Assembly (NCBI GenBank): GCA_028284905.1 | Contig: JANQQU010000033.1 | Location: 62,001-126,000 of the forward strand | Direction of reading: 5' to 3' | Origin: Calditrichia bacterium | GTDB lineage: Bacteria > Calditrichota > Calditrichia > RBG-13-44-9 > J075 | Length of the DNA stretch: 64,000 nt | In this document: positions 44,814 to 54,271 of the stretch, piece after piece | Layout: each line of letters begins with the position of its first letter | How positions within the stretch are numbered: position 1 is the stretch's first letter | Program-made: the position numbers and the translations under genes | The notes under the pieces: generated by a model | The model's input: only the letters and a program-made list of their open reading frames with translations | What the model was told of the DNA's origin: nothing | The model's database searches: none

Positions 44814-45701
44814 TTACATGACAACCAAACCTTCGGTATTGGCATTTTCCAACTTTTTCAGATTCAGGTTGTTGTGAATCAATACTGCTCTCTGGAGCAA
44901 CGGCATTGTAATTGAACAGCGGGTAAACTTACCGCCAACAATTTGCGCTTCCCGCATTACCGGCTTCATCACCTTGCAGTTTTCGAAATTGGTGTTTCGA
45001 ATAATCGCGGTGGCGAAACGGCAATTTTTCAACAAGCTGGTCTTGAATTCCGTATCATCAAGAATACAGCCGATGTAATTCATTTTTACCAGATCACTCA
45101 TAACAAAATTACAATTATGGAACTGGCTGCCGGAGCACAGTGCATTGTCCAGGTGACTATCGGAAATCGTAACATTGTCGAAATAACTCATCATAAAGCT
45201 GCCATCAGTGATTCTGGCGTCTTTAAATTCGACATTTTTCCAGAATGTATTTTTTAAATCAGCTGATTTGATGTAAAGATTCTCGATACGGCAATTTTTC
45301 ATTTTTAACAGATTGCCTTCGATCATCGACATGTCAACATCCAGAAAGTCTGAACCAACTACGATCGCACTTGCCAGGGTTGCCTGTACCAATTTTGTAT
45401 GATGGAATTTACAATCCTGGAAAAAACTGTGCTTGAAATTAGCATTTGTCAGATTTGTATTGGTAAAATCCACACCTATAAATACAGATCGACTAAAAGA
45501 AGCGCTTCTCAAATCCAAATTACTAAAGTCAAAATCTTCAAAAACGACTTTATCCAAGTTTACCGGCGCAACAGAATGCTCGATATTCCCACGGAGCTTC
45601 TTTAAATAAGCTTTCTTATCCGGAATATGCTGCCAGCAGTAATGTGTAAATGAGATGGGTTTGAAAGGACAACCATCTATCGCGCATTTATGATAAGACA
45701 T
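44814..45701 (-). CDS. Pentapeptide-repeat protein with N-terminal Cys/His site
   Basis: 295 aa with no signal peptide. The first 30 residues hold CAIDGCPF and HYCWQH, a C-x4-C-x10-C-x2-H pattern (Cys6, Cys11, Cys22, His25) that could bind zinc. From about residue 48 to 270 the protein is a degenerate pentapeptide repeat (FSNLD, FTNTN, LTNAN, FENCK and others) predicted to be a beta-helix. The DNA is clearly more AT-rich than its neighbours, as is the 340 bp upstream, suggesting separate ancestry. It is a single-gene unit closed by the shared terminator at 44757. Function unknown. Confidence 0.82.
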   Translation of the reverse strand: MSYHKCAIDGCPFKPISFTHYCWQHIPDKKAYLKKLRGNIEHSVAPVNLDKVVFEDFDFSNLDLRSASFSRSVFIGVDFTNTNLTNANFKHSFFQDCKFHHTKLVQATLASAIVVGSDFLDVDMSMIEGNLLKMKNCRIENLYIKSADLKNTFWKNVEFKDARITDGSFMMSYFDNVTISDSHLDNALCSGSQFHNCNFVMSDLVKMNYIGCILDDTEFKTSLLKNCRFATAIIRNTNFENCKVMKPVMREAQIVGGKFTRCSITMPLLQRAVLIHNNLNLKKLENANTEGLVVM

Positions 45702-46039
45702 ATAATACCTCGTTTAAAAAAATGATAAAATTCCCCAATCTACTATATTTTCAGGCCTTATAATAAAAAAAAAATGTTAATTTTACAACAAAAAAATAAA
45801 AAAGAGGTTTCATACGCTGAAAATGTACTATATATTTTTTGATTTTGTATTTTGTGACTTTTACTACATTATGACCACTTCAGCACTTGCAGTCAATAAA
45901 TAATAAACCTTACCGCTTCTTTTTTCAGCGAATAACCACTGCTTCTTATAAAATTACCCTTAAGCCGTGATTTTTTGAATATTTTTTCATCCCGGCAGAA
46001 ACCTGTACATACCGGGAATTATGCGGAAAATTTTATGAT
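45702..46039. other. AT-rich gene-free region
   Basis: About 340 bp, strongly AT-rich with several A-runs, between the leftward pentapeptide gene and the 3' end of the O-antigen ligase gene. It must contain the promoter for the pentapeptide gene. No repeat, RNA gene or coding region is supported. Confidence 0.4.
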
Positions 46040-47269
46040 TTATTTTTCGGTTGGTTCCGTTGTGGAAAGTTTTCCTGCAGGCAAAAAAGTATACAATAGC
46101 GCAAAAATACCGGCGCTGTTAAAAGCAGTCAGTTGCAAAGTAAAAAGGCTCATCAGGCAATATGCGATCCCCGCCGCCGCCAAACCATTGCTTATAGGAT
46201 CTTCCGCCATTAATCCCCGCAATATTCCCAGTAGGAAAAGAGCATAAATTCCCAACAACAGCAGCACCCCGATAATCCCCTGGTCCATCCAGGCTTGGAG
46301 AATATCAGCTTCCCAACTGCCGATATAATTATTGATCAGGCGGTTACGGCTTTTTAAGCCATGCCCGAACAAAAAATAATCGTAACGGTTATTTTCCAAA
46401 TTCTCCCCGGTAATCCGAAAAACATCCGCGACAATCCGGTTACGATCGCTGGTAAAATTTACCGGTGGCGCCAATTTTTCTGCCGTCACTGAAGCTGGCG
46501 GTTTATAAAAAGGATTAATGCGGCCATCCTTTGCGGTTATAATCAGCAAAACCAATGTCAGCGGCAGCGCCAGAACAATTCCCCATTTCGCGACATCGGC
46601 TTTGGTAAAACGAAGCTGCTTTCGCATATATTTCATAAAAACGAAAATCATCCAGACTGACAAGCCAAGAAAAAGTCCAAGGAATGCGCTGCGGGTATAC
46701 GTCCACCAAAAAGGAATAAACTGCAGATAAAGAATGCCCGCCCACAGCATTGTTTTTGCGCTAGATTTTTGGCGAAGCAGCAAACCACAGGTTAGTGGAA
46801 TCGTGGTAGCAAGCAAGGCGGCCAGTGTAAAATAGCTGCCGAAAAACCCTTTTGTGCGCGGTAATCCCTGTTGATAAAAATATATGCCGGCACAGGAGGC
46901 GAGGGCAGCAAGGGCCAGCAGCAAGGGGAGCCATTTCTCAATTTCCGGGTAGCGATGTTTTCGCTGATAATAGACAATCGGAATTGTGCCTAGCAATACC
47001 AGATGCGGCATCATCTTAGGCAGATACTGAGCATCAAATCCCACCATTCCAAATGCAATCAGGCCGGAGATAAAAAATCCCAGGATCAACTTATTCATGG
47101 TCGACTGCCATAAATCTCTTTGGAGAAACAGCAATGGCAATAGCAACAGAAATAATACCACTGCGCTGACCTGCAGAAAAATATGACTGATGGTCAAACC
47201 AAGTGTGTATCCCCAGATGAGATATTTCGGCCAGGCAGCGTCGCTCCGGAACAATGAATTAATAGGCAT
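46040..47269 (-). CDS. O-antigen ligase/polymerase-like membrane protein
   Basis: 409 aa with about 10-11 hydrophobic helices and a long periplasmic loop (about residues 265-330), the WaaL/Wzy_C layout. FWWTYTRSAFLGLFLGL is the typical segment before the loop, and the FLFGHGLKSRNRL stretch is typical after it. It would ligate or polymerise lipid-linked glycan. Its start overlaps the end of the sugar transferase gene by 11 bp. It is the last gene of the leftward polysaccharide cluster. Confidence 0.85.
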   Translation of the reverse strand: MPINSLFRSDAAWPKYLIWGYTLGLTISHIFLQVSAVVLFLLLLPLLFLQRDLWQSTMNKLILGFFISGLIAFGMVGFDAQYLPKMMPHLVLLGTIPIVYYQRKHRYPEIEKWLPLLLALAALASCAGIYFYQQGLPRTKGFFGSYFTLAALLATTIPLTCGLLLRQKSSAKTMLWAGILYLQFIPFWWTYTRSAFLGLFLGLSVWMIFVFMKYMRKQLRFTKADVAKWGIVLALPLTLVLLIITAKDGRINPFYKPPASVTAEKLAPPVNFTSDRNRIVADVFRITGENLENNRYDYFLFGHGLKSRNRLINNYIGSWEADILQAWMDQGIIGVLLLLGIYALFLLGILRGLMAEDPISNGLAAAGIAYCLMSLFTLQLTAFNSAGIFALLYTFLPAGKLSTTEPTEK

Positions 47270-48671
47270 TTTCCCCCCGAAGAATTTCCAGAAATGTCAT
47301 AATGATAATCTTCAGGTCGAACCAGAGCGACCAGTTCTCAATGTAATAAATGTCATAGCGGGTACGGTCTTCGATGGGAGATTGGCCGCGCATGCCATTT
47401 ACCTGCGCCCAGCCGGTCATCCCGCAGCGGAAGCGATGCCGCTCGATATAATTTGGGATGCTCACCTGAAACTGATCAACAAAATGACGACGTTCCGGTC
47501 GCGGCCCCACCAAGCTCATTTCCCCACGAATAACGTTGATTAGTTGCGGTAGCTCATCCAGACTGCTGCGACGAAGAAATTTGCCTATCGCAGTCACCCG
47601 GGGATCTTCCTTTTTCGCCCATACCGGTCCGGTAGCGGCTTCCGCATCTACCCGCATGGAGCGAAATTTCAACATATTAAATTCATTCCCATCCAGACTG
47701 ATCCGCGGCTGCACATAAAAAACCGGCCCGCGGGAGCTCAGCTTGATTAGTGCACCAATCAGCAGAAAAAGCGGAGACAGTGCCAACATGCCCACTACAG
47801 AAAGTATAATATCGAAGCTGCGCTTGATAAATCCCTGCCAGCCGGAAAGCGCAAACGATTTGAGTTGCAGTAGCGGAATACCGGCGATCTCCAGCACCTG
47901 AAATTTCGGGGTGAGCAGGTCGAGCACATCCGGCACATAAAACAGTTCCAGATTTTTTCCTTCCGCTGCCTGGATCACCGTCAAAATTTCGCTATGATCT
48001 TCAGCGGGGAAAGAGATGACAACAGCATCAAATGCCGGGTCCTCCGCGAATAGCCGACTCATATCTTTCACCGACCCCAAATGCGGTGACGACAGCGCTT
48101 CCAGCGGGGCTTCGGAGATATATCCGGCGATTTCAACATTATAATTTGCATCAGATTGCAGGCGGCGGTAAATACGCTGCAGATTTTCCCGGCTTCCCAC
48201 CAGGCAGACCCGCAAGGCATTGAATCCTTTTCGGAGAAACTTGCGCTTTAGGCGATGAAACACCCACCGTTCTACCAGCAGAAAAACATTCAGGTTCAGG
48301 TAGATTATCATAAATACCAGGCGGGAATAGGAGAAATCCCGGTAAAGAAAGGCGCCACTCATCGCAAAGAGAATTCCCAGGAAAGCAACTTTAAGAATAA
48401 CCGGGAGGTCCTGGGTAAACTTGCTGTAAAATCGGCTGCGATAAGCATAGAACATCCCGAACAACAGCAGCATGACGACGGAGAGAAATCCGGCAAAGAA
48501 AAGATATTCTTCGAAAGCCGGGAGTCCTTTTGTTACCGGAAAGATGTGAGTCAAAGGAGAATAAAAACGGAGGTAATAGGCTGCCAAGACTGCCAGAAAG
48601 ACGGTCAGCACATCAGCAACCATTTTTAGAAATGGCACGAATAAATTGCGTTTATAGAGATTGCTCTGCAT
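47259..48671 (-). CDS. Polyprenyl-phosphate sugar-1-phosphate transferase (WcaJ/WbaP-type)
   Basis: 470 aa. About four N-terminal helices, a CoA/NAD-binding-like middle domain (VCLVGSRENLQRIYRRLQ) and the C-terminal catalytic bacterial sugar transferase domain with KRSFDIILSVVGMLALSPLF, MLKFRSMRVDAE, SSLDELPQLINVIRGEMSLV and GPRPERRHF. It starts glycan assembly by loading the first sugar-1-phosphate onto undecaprenyl phosphate. It lies 17 nt after a GT4 gene and overlaps the ligase gene, so the cluster is one operon. Confidence 0.94.
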   Translation of the reverse strand: MQSNLYKRNLFVPFLKMVADVLTVFLAVLAAYYLRFYSPLTHIFPVTKGLPAFEEYLFFAGFLSVVMLLLFGMFYAYRSRFYSKFTQDLPVILKVAFLGILFAMSGAFLYRDFSYSRLVFMIIYLNLNVFLLVERWVFHRLKRKFLRKGFNALRVCLVGSRENLQRIYRRLQSDANYNVEIAGYISEAPLEALSSPHLGSVKDMSRLFAEDPAFDAVVISFPAEDHSEILTVIQAAEGKNLELFYVPDVLDLLTPKFQVLEIAGIPLLQLKSFALSGWQGFIKRSFDIILSVVGMLALSPLFLLIGALIKLSSRGPVFYVQPRISLDGNEFNMLKFRSMRVDAEAATGPVWAKKEDPRVTAIGKFLRRSSLDELPQLINVIRGEMSLVGPRPERRHFVDQFQVSIPNYIERHRFRCGMTGWAQVNGMRGQSPIEDRTRYDIYYIENWSLWFDLKIIIMTFLEILRGENAY

Positions 48672-48688
48672 TCAACTACATCGCGTTT

Positions 48689-49837
48689 TTATTTTCGATT
48701 ATCGAAATAACTATTCACTTTTTCATTAATGAAGCGATCGATTTCCTGACGGAAGCGGTCGCTGCCAAATTTTGCGGCATGGCTATGAATAAAATCCGCA
48801 TTCCAGCTTAATTCTTCAAACTGTGCGACGGCTTGGGCGAGAGATGCTTCGCTTTGGGCATCAAAGAACACGCCAGTGCAGCGACCTTCGTTTTTACCAT
48901 CGAAACCGATAATCGTTTCCATCGCTCCGCCTTTTCGGTAGGCGATCACCGGTTTCCCACAGCTTTGCGCCTCCACCGGCACAATTCCAAAATCTTCTTC
49001 CCCGGGAAAAATCAAAGCCTTGCAATTTTGCCCAAACTCCTGCAGCTCCTGGTCGGAGACCCAATCGAAAAAGCGGATATGTTTACCGGCATGCGCCTCC
49101 AGCTTTTCCTTTTCCGGGCCACTACCAACAATATACAACGGTTTTTCCAGCTGGTTAAATACCCGCACTGCCAGGTCAACTTTCTTGTATGGCACCAGGG
49201 CGGAGATGATCAGGTAATAATCTTTACTATCCTTACTAACCGGAAAACTGGCAGTGTCCACCGGGGGATAAATAACCGTGGCATCCCGCCGGTAATATTT
49301 TTGAATACGACGGGCGACATGGTGGGAATTCGCAATAAAATAGTCGACCCGATTAGCGCTGGTAACATCCCATTGGCGCAGATAGTTGGCAAAAAAGGGA
49401 ATTATTTTTCGCTGCAGCCAGCCGATCCGGTCGGCACCAAAATACTCTTCATACATATCCCAAACGTAACGCATCGGGGTATGCATGTAGGAAATGTGGA
49501 GTGCATCCGGTGGCGTTCGCACCCCCTTCGCGACACAATGAGAAGTGGAAATGATCAGGTCGTATCCCTTGAAATCCAGCAGTTCAATTGCCGTAGGGAA
49601 CAAGGGCAGGTAGTAGCGGTAGCGCTTCCCTTTTCCCGGTAAATTATCGATAAAAGAGGTAGTTATTTTTCGATTGGTGATTGTCTCGGAAACGGTGCCG
49701 GTGTTATGCAGCAGCGTGAACAAATCCGCTTGCGGATAGCGTTCACAAAGGATTTCCAGCACTTTCTCTCCACCACGCATGCCGGTCAGCCAATCATGTA
49801 CCAGGGCAACTTTCAGGGGATTCGTTTTCATTTCCAA
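48689..49837 (-). CDS. Family 4 glycosyltransferase (mannosyltransferase-like)
   Basis: 382 aa GT-B enzyme: N-terminal VALVHDWLTGMRGGEKVLE (acceptor side) and C-terminal FPGEEDFGIVPVEAQSCGKP with the E-x7-E nucleotide-sugar motif. The start and the PMRYVWDMYEEYFG segment match the WbaZ-like group that often uses GDP-mannose, but the donor cannot be proved. It is the fourth gene of the leftward cluster, 114 bp after the flippase gene; a tandem CGGAATT repeat lies in that gap. Confidence 0.92.
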   Translation of the reverse strand: MEMKTNPLKVALVHDWLTGMRGGEKVLEILCERYPQADLFTLLHNTGTVSETITNRKITTSFIDNLPGKGKRYRYYLPLFPTAIELLDFKGYDLIISTSHCVAKGVRTPPDALHISYMHTPMRYVWDMYEEYFGADRIGWLQRKIIPFFANYLRQWDVTSANRVDYFIANSHHVARRIQKYYRRDATVIYPPVDTASFPVSKDSKDYYLIISALVPYKKVDLAVRVFNQLEKPLYIVGSGPEKEKLEAHAGKHIRFFDWVSDQELQEFGQNCKALIFPGEEDFGIVPVEAQSCGKPVIAYRKGGAMETIIGFDGKNEGRCTGVFFDAQSEASLAQAVAQFEELSWNADFIHSHAAKFGSDRFRQEIDRFINEKVNSYFDNRK

Positions 49838-49926
49838 ATCAATTCCTTTTCCAGTCAGTCGGAAAAAATACGTTATAATTTTTCATGGTCATATTGTTTT
49901 CTCATTTTTCAACACCCTTTAACAAA

Positions 49927-49950
49927 TTCGGAATTCGGAATTCGGAATTG
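49927..49950. repeat. Short tandem repeat (GAATTCG units)
   Basis: Three consecutive 7-bp GGAATTC-type units just after the flippase stop codon. Each contains the palindrome GAATTC. Function unknown. Confidence 0.6.
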
Positions 49951-49951
49951 A

Positions 49952-51238
49952 TTATAGGTTTCGTAGCGCCTGCCAGTCATTGCGTCGAGGGAACAGGAAT
50001 TCGCGAAATGGCAAACCGGTAACACTATGATAAAAATATGCGGTCAATGAGGCTGCAATTATGTAGGATATACTGGAGCTAATTGCCGCGCCACTAATGC
50101 CGTAGCGGGGAATCAGCCATAAATTCAATCCCAGGTTTACGATAAAATTTACTGCGCTGGCGTACAGATCGTATTTCGGCAATCCTCGGGCGGCAAAATC
50201 CGCCGATAGCAATTTTGGCAGCGTAATGGCAATAATCCCTGGCAACAAATAGAGCAGCGGTTTTACTGCCGGATTATATTGCGTCGAGAAAACCAATGGG
50301 ATCAACCAGTGCGCCAACAGCGCCAGCAGGCCAGCACCAACCGCGACAATCAACAAGTTCAAGCGGGCAATCAGGGGCATCTTCTCCTGATTCGCTTCGG
50401 AATAGGCAGCGGCCGGCAACATTACGATGCGTACCGACTTGGTCAGGTAATGCAATCGCTCGGCAATAATAACTGCCACATAATAGTAGGCTACTTCTGT
50501 TTGGGAGAGGAAATAACCGATAAGTAAAAGATCCGCCCGATAGATCAAAAATACGAGCAGATTGGTGACCATTATCTGGCTACCGTAGCAAAAAGTGGCA
50601 AGGCTAATGGTTTTATCCCAGGATAACTTTAGCGGCAAAATGCTTTTCCACCAGATATAAATCCCCGGCAACAGCCAGGAAGTAGCAAAAGTAAACAACG
50701 CTGCCGCTACCGTTAGCGTATTAGTTAGATAGAAACCGAGCAGCAACAAGAAGTAAATCAGCGGACGGAAGAGAATATTCCCATTAAAGCGATTGAACTG
50801 CTGGCGCCCCAACCAGATGTTCCCGCCATACTCATGAAGAATCGCCGCAAACAATAAGTAGATACTCCACCAGAGTCCATCTCCGGCCAATGCAAATTCA
50901 GCGGCACTAAACAACAGCTTGTGTCCATCTGTCAGGATAAATGCGACAATCGCCAGCACACCGATAAGGTAAAGGGCAATTCCGTTGATGATGGTGGTAC
51001 CAAGAAAGCGTTTTTCCGGAAAGCGGCGATTCCCTATATAATAAAGTATGGAGGTTTCCAGACCCATGTTGGTGCATTTGTTGATGATTTCCGGCAGCAG
51101 GAGAATGGTTACCATCACCCCAAAAGCGGCCGGTCCCAGCCAGCGGGCTGCCAGGACGCTATTGGCGACAGTCATCGCAAAAGTCAGCAATTGCACGACA
51201 AAGGTGATACCGATAATATTTCGGAGAGAGGTTGTCAT
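49952..51238 (-). CDS. Wzx-type oligosaccharide flippase
   Basis: 428 aa with about 12-13 hydrophobic helices, of the polysaccharide biosynthesis/MATE-like flippase family (NIIGITFVVQLLTFAMTVAN, VLAARWLGPAAFGVMVTIL). It would move the lipid-linked glycan unit to the periplasmic face. It lies 27 bp after the FkbM gene. Together with the ligase/polymerase and initiating transferase it forms a Wzx-dependent glycan pathway. Confidence 0.92.
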   Translation of the reverse strand: MTTSLRNIIGITFVVQLLTFAMTVANSVLAARWLGPAAFGVMVTILLLPEIINKCTNMGLETSILYYIGNRRFPEKRFLGTTIINGIALYLIGVLAIVAFILTDGHKLLFSAAEFALAGDGLWWSIYLLFAAILHEYGGNIWLGRQQFNRFNGNILFRPLIYFLLLLGFYLTNTLTVAAALFTFATSWLLPGIYIWWKSILPLKLSWDKTISLATFCYGSQIMVTNLLVFLIYRADLLLIGYFLSQTEVAYYYVAVIIAERLHYLTKSVRIVMLPAAAYSEANQEKMPLIARLNLLIVAVGAGLLALLAHWLIPLVFSTQYNPAVKPLLYLLPGIIAITLPKLLSADFAARGLPKYDLYASAVNFIVNLGLNLWLIPRYGISGAAISSSISYIIAASLTAYFYHSVTGLPFREFLFPRRNDWQALRNL

Positions 51239-51265
51239 ATTAATGTGGGACGGCAGGGAGAGATG

Positions 51266-51961
51266 CTAACGGCGGATAAAACAATATTCCTCGCCACTTG
51301 GCGCGGCGTAGAACAAGCGATATCCTTTTTCATTCAAAGCCTTTATTGCGCCGGCGGTCTCCGCCACCGACACTTCCGGGAAACGGTGATGGAATTCCAC
51401 CAGGATCTGCTCGATCTCGAAATCCCCGGCAAGAATATCTTTCAGCACCGAATATTCCGTCCCTTCGATGTCCATCTTCAAAATGTCTATCTTTTTGTGC
51501 CCCAGCGTTGCCATTATCGTCTTCAGGCGCTGCACTGCCACTTCGATTTTCCCATCAGCCGTTACATCCCGCGTTAACATTGTGTGGGATACATAGTCCG
51601 GGTTTTCCGGGGGGAAAAACGAGGTGGTGCCATCATAATCGGCAATGCCGTATTCTTCCAAGCGGAATTGTTCGGGCACTGCCTGATTCTTCACCCAGCG
51701 GATCGAGCGCGGTGTGGGATCAAAGGCATGAATCTCCAGACCATATTTTTCGATCAACGAGAGATCGAAGGTAATATCTTCCCCGATTCCGAAGGAGTAA
51801 ACGACACTATCTGCAGTGATGTTATCCGGACAGATCATCCAACCGCCATAATCGGAGCCATGCATTTCCATATTGCACCGCAGCTGACGGCGGTAGTAAA
51901 GATCTTTTCCGCTGAGAATCCAAAATACGCGCCGGACTTTTCTGAGCACTTTTTTAATCAT
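51266..51961 (-). CDS. FkbM-family methyltransferase
   Basis: 231 aa. It has the SAM-binding FkbM pattern (VYSFGIGEDITFDLSLIEKY as motif I, HAFDPTPRSI for ribose binding, KIDILKMDIEGTEYSVLKD as the motif IV region). Such enzymes O-methylate sugars or secondary metabolites; in this cluster a glycan O-methyl group is likely. Its ATG directly abuts the stop of the upstream GT4 gene. Confidence 0.9.
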   Translation of the reverse strand: MIKKVLRKVRRVFWILSGKDLYYRRQLRCNMEMHGSDYGGWMICPDNITADSVVYSFGIGEDITFDLSLIEKYGLEIHAFDPTPRSIRWVKNQAVPEQFRLEEYGIADYDGTTSFFPPENPDYVSHTMLTRDVTADGKIEVAVQRLKTIMATLGHKKIDILKMDIEGTEYSVLKDILAGDFEIEQILVEFHHRFPEVSVAETAGAIKALNEKGYRLFYAAPSGEEYCFIRR

Positions 51962-53107
51962 TTACTTACCGTCCATATTTAAGACATTCCGAATGATCCG
52001 AAGGGTGGCTTTCGCACAATTTTCCCAGGTGAATTTTTTTGCCCGGGCTTTTCCTTTCTCCCGCAGCGCTGTCTGCAGCTTTTCATCCTGAAGGATTTTC
52101 CGGAGTGCAGCAGCGATATCTGCCGGCTGGTCCGGATCGCAAAACAAGGCGGCATCTCCGCAGCGTTCCTGTAACGAGGGTATCGTCGATGCAATAACCG
52201 GGCAACCACAAGCCATTGCTTCGATCGGTGGCAAGGGAGAGGCTTCATAGAAAGAGGGAAATACCAGGGCAGCAGCGCCGCGATAGAGCTTGATTAATTC
52301 GCGCGTGTCATTAATCTGCCCTTTGAATTCAACCTGATTGACAATATCGGCCGGCACGCCAAATTCATCATTGCGGAAAGATTTACCACCACTACCAGCC
52401 ACAATCAACTTAACCGGCAGCTCTTCCCGCAGCTGAGCGAGTGCCTGCAGGATGCCCTGGGGATTCTTCCGGCGGTTCAAAGCCCCCACATATAATAAGT
52501 ATGGCGCTTCTTTTTTCGCAGCATCCGTCAAAGGCGCCTCGGCTGCTCCCCGAAAACGCTCGCCCAATCCACCGTTCTGGATCGCACTCAATTTATTCTG
52601 CACATTCGGATAATACTTAAGGATCGAGGCTTTCTCCGATTCGGAAACGGTAATAACGGCATCCGCCCGACGAAAGACAGCGGGAATGAGCGTCCGGTAA
52701 ACCGCCCGAAAAGCGACACTGTAGGCAGCGGGAAAATAGAGATAGGAAAGATCGTGGACGGTAGCAACAACCGGCGTTTTTCCACGTAACGAGCTCAGGG
52801 GTGCTGTATTGCCGGGGCAAAACAACAATCCATCGTTTGCCAATCCCGGTAAATTAAGCTGCTCCCAGCCATGCCCCTGTAAATTGCCCGCCCGGCGAAA
52901 ATCAATATGGTTTAGCGGCAACGAATGTAATTCCCCCTTCGCCGGGGTCAGTAACACAAATTTTAAACCGGCCGTCGCAGCATCCTGATTTGCCAGCAAA
53001 TTGTCGACAGCCAGCACCCATTCGTGGGCGTAGCGTTGCACACCGCTTATCGGCTGGGTTAAGAAGCGGCCATTGATGTAAATTGTTTGGGGATTGGCGT
53101 TGTACAA
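51962..53107 (-). CDS. Family 4 glycosyltransferase
   Basis: 381 aa GT-B enzyme: IYINGRFLTQPISGVQRYA at the N-terminus, VHDLSYLYFPAAYS, ADAVITVSESEK, PYLLYVGALNRRKNPQG (start of the nucleotide domain) and FPSFYEASPLPPIEAMACG with the E-x7-E motif. It resembles rhamnosyl- or mannosyltransferases of O-antigen clusters. It is the first gene of the tightly packed leftward operon that runs to the ligase at 46040. Confidence 0.93.
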   Translation of the reverse strand: MYNANPQTIYINGRFLTQPISGVQRYAHEWVLAVDNLLANQDAATAGLKFVLLTPAKGELHSLPLNHIDFRRAGNLQGHGWEQLNLPGLANDGLLFCPGNTAPLSSLRGKTPVVATVHDLSYLYFPAAYSVAFRAVYRTLIPAVFRRADAVITVSESEKASILKYYPNVQNKLSAIQNGGLGERFRGAAEAPLTDAAKKEAPYLLYVGALNRRKNPQGILQALAQLREELPVKLIVAGSGGKSFRNDEFGVPADIVNQVEFKGQINDTRELIKLYRGAAALVFPSFYEASPLPPIEAMACGCPVIASTIPSLQERCGDAALFCDPDQPADIAAALRKILQDEKLQTALREKGKARAKKFTWENCAKATLRIIRNVLNMDGK

Positions 53108-53266
53108 AAAAATCTCATTGTTTTAGTGCAAAGACAAAAGATATTCGGATTCATCAAAGATTGCGTACAACCGAAATCTCAAAGATATGACGCTACCTCG
53201 GAAAGCGCCAGCGAACATTCCCCTGTCGAAATAGCTCGGACATTGCTATGTTACGCCAGCAGGAAA

Positions 53267-54055
53267 TCAACCCTTCAGCTTCGGCAAACGCGCCTTTAAG
53301 GAATTGACTTCAATTCGCGGGTCCAACAAACGCTGATCGTATTCGAAATCATCCGTTTTACGAATTTTCCACTGCTTGCCATGCAATGTGTTCAGGGCAG
53401 AAGCGATTTCGAAGAATGTCCATTTTTCATTTGCGTCGATCATATACAGGCCTGGCGGTTGCTCCTCGGCAATGCCCCAAAGCGCTTCGACGGTATCCGG
53501 CAAAAAGGAACAGGCAGGATACCAGCGGTCACTGGCGTCTACTTCGCCATCCGTTTTCATTTTTTCCGCAAAGAAATCAATCATATTATTCGAGCCGGGA
53601 GCATCACCAATCTGCCATCCCAGGCGCACTACCCGCGCATCGGGATTTTGATAAAAAACCCGCTCTTCCGCCCGGCGCTTTTCGAAGCCGTATCCCTGCG
53701 AAGCATCGGGCACCGCATTCACCGTAAACGGCCCTTTCGCATCGTCGGAAAAAACCATTGCAGTGCTGGTAAAAATAAACTTGATGCTATGTAAACGGGT
53801 GATCCAGGCCAGTTCACTCGCCCATTCATAATTTACCAGCCAGGGTTCGTTATCACGCCCGGTGCTTTCCGAAGCGACGGCAAGATGAAAGACAATATCC
53901 GGGTCCACCGTCGAAATAAAATCTTCCATTGCATAATAATCATCTATAGCCACTTTTTTCCGGTTCCAGGGAATTACCTTCACTTTTTTTTGCTTTAATA
54001 AGGCAACCAATGCACTGCCCACTGTGCCATTTGCCCCGGTAACAACTGCTTTCAT
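53267..54055 (-). CDS. RmlD-like NAD(P)-dependent sugar-nucleotide reductase
   Basis: 262 aa from ATG 54055, which has AGGAGG 10 nt upstream; the frame is open to 54115. N-terminal MKAVVTGANGTVGSALV is a Rossmann dinucleotide site. The overall pattern is that of RmlD/dTDP-4-dehydrorhamnose reductase-like short-chain proteins, but the usual YxxxK is present only in the altered form YGFEKRRAE, so it may be a divergent or non-standard member. It lies upstream of the polysaccharide operon on the same strand with a 160-bp gap. Confidence 0.82.
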   Translation of the reverse strand: MKAVVTGANGTVGSALVALLKQKKVKVIPWNRKKVAIDDYYAMEDFISTVDPDIVFHLAVASESTGRDNEPWLVNYEWASELAWITRLHSIKFIFTSTAMVFSDDAKGPFTVNAVPDASQGYGFEKRRAEERVFYQNPDARVVRLGWQIGDAPGSNNMIDFFAEKMKTDGEVDASDRWYPACSFLPDTVEALWGIAEEQPPGLYMIDANEKWTFFEIASALNTLHGKQWKIRKTDDFEYDQRLLDPRIEVNSLKARLPKLKG

Positions 54056-54271
54056 ATCTCTATAACCTCCTGCATTCAGTAGACTGCCAATATAAGCACT
54101 TTTTCGTTTCCACAAAGGAAAAATAGCGGGAGTTCCCGCTTTAAACCTGCTTGCATTTAATTGTAATTATTACGAACATCGTTTTTAGCGAGGGTGACAT
54201 TCAATAGCCTGGCAAGTGAACTGCACGGATCCTCAGGCGAATATTCAAATACAAAAAGAGCGAGGTATGTG

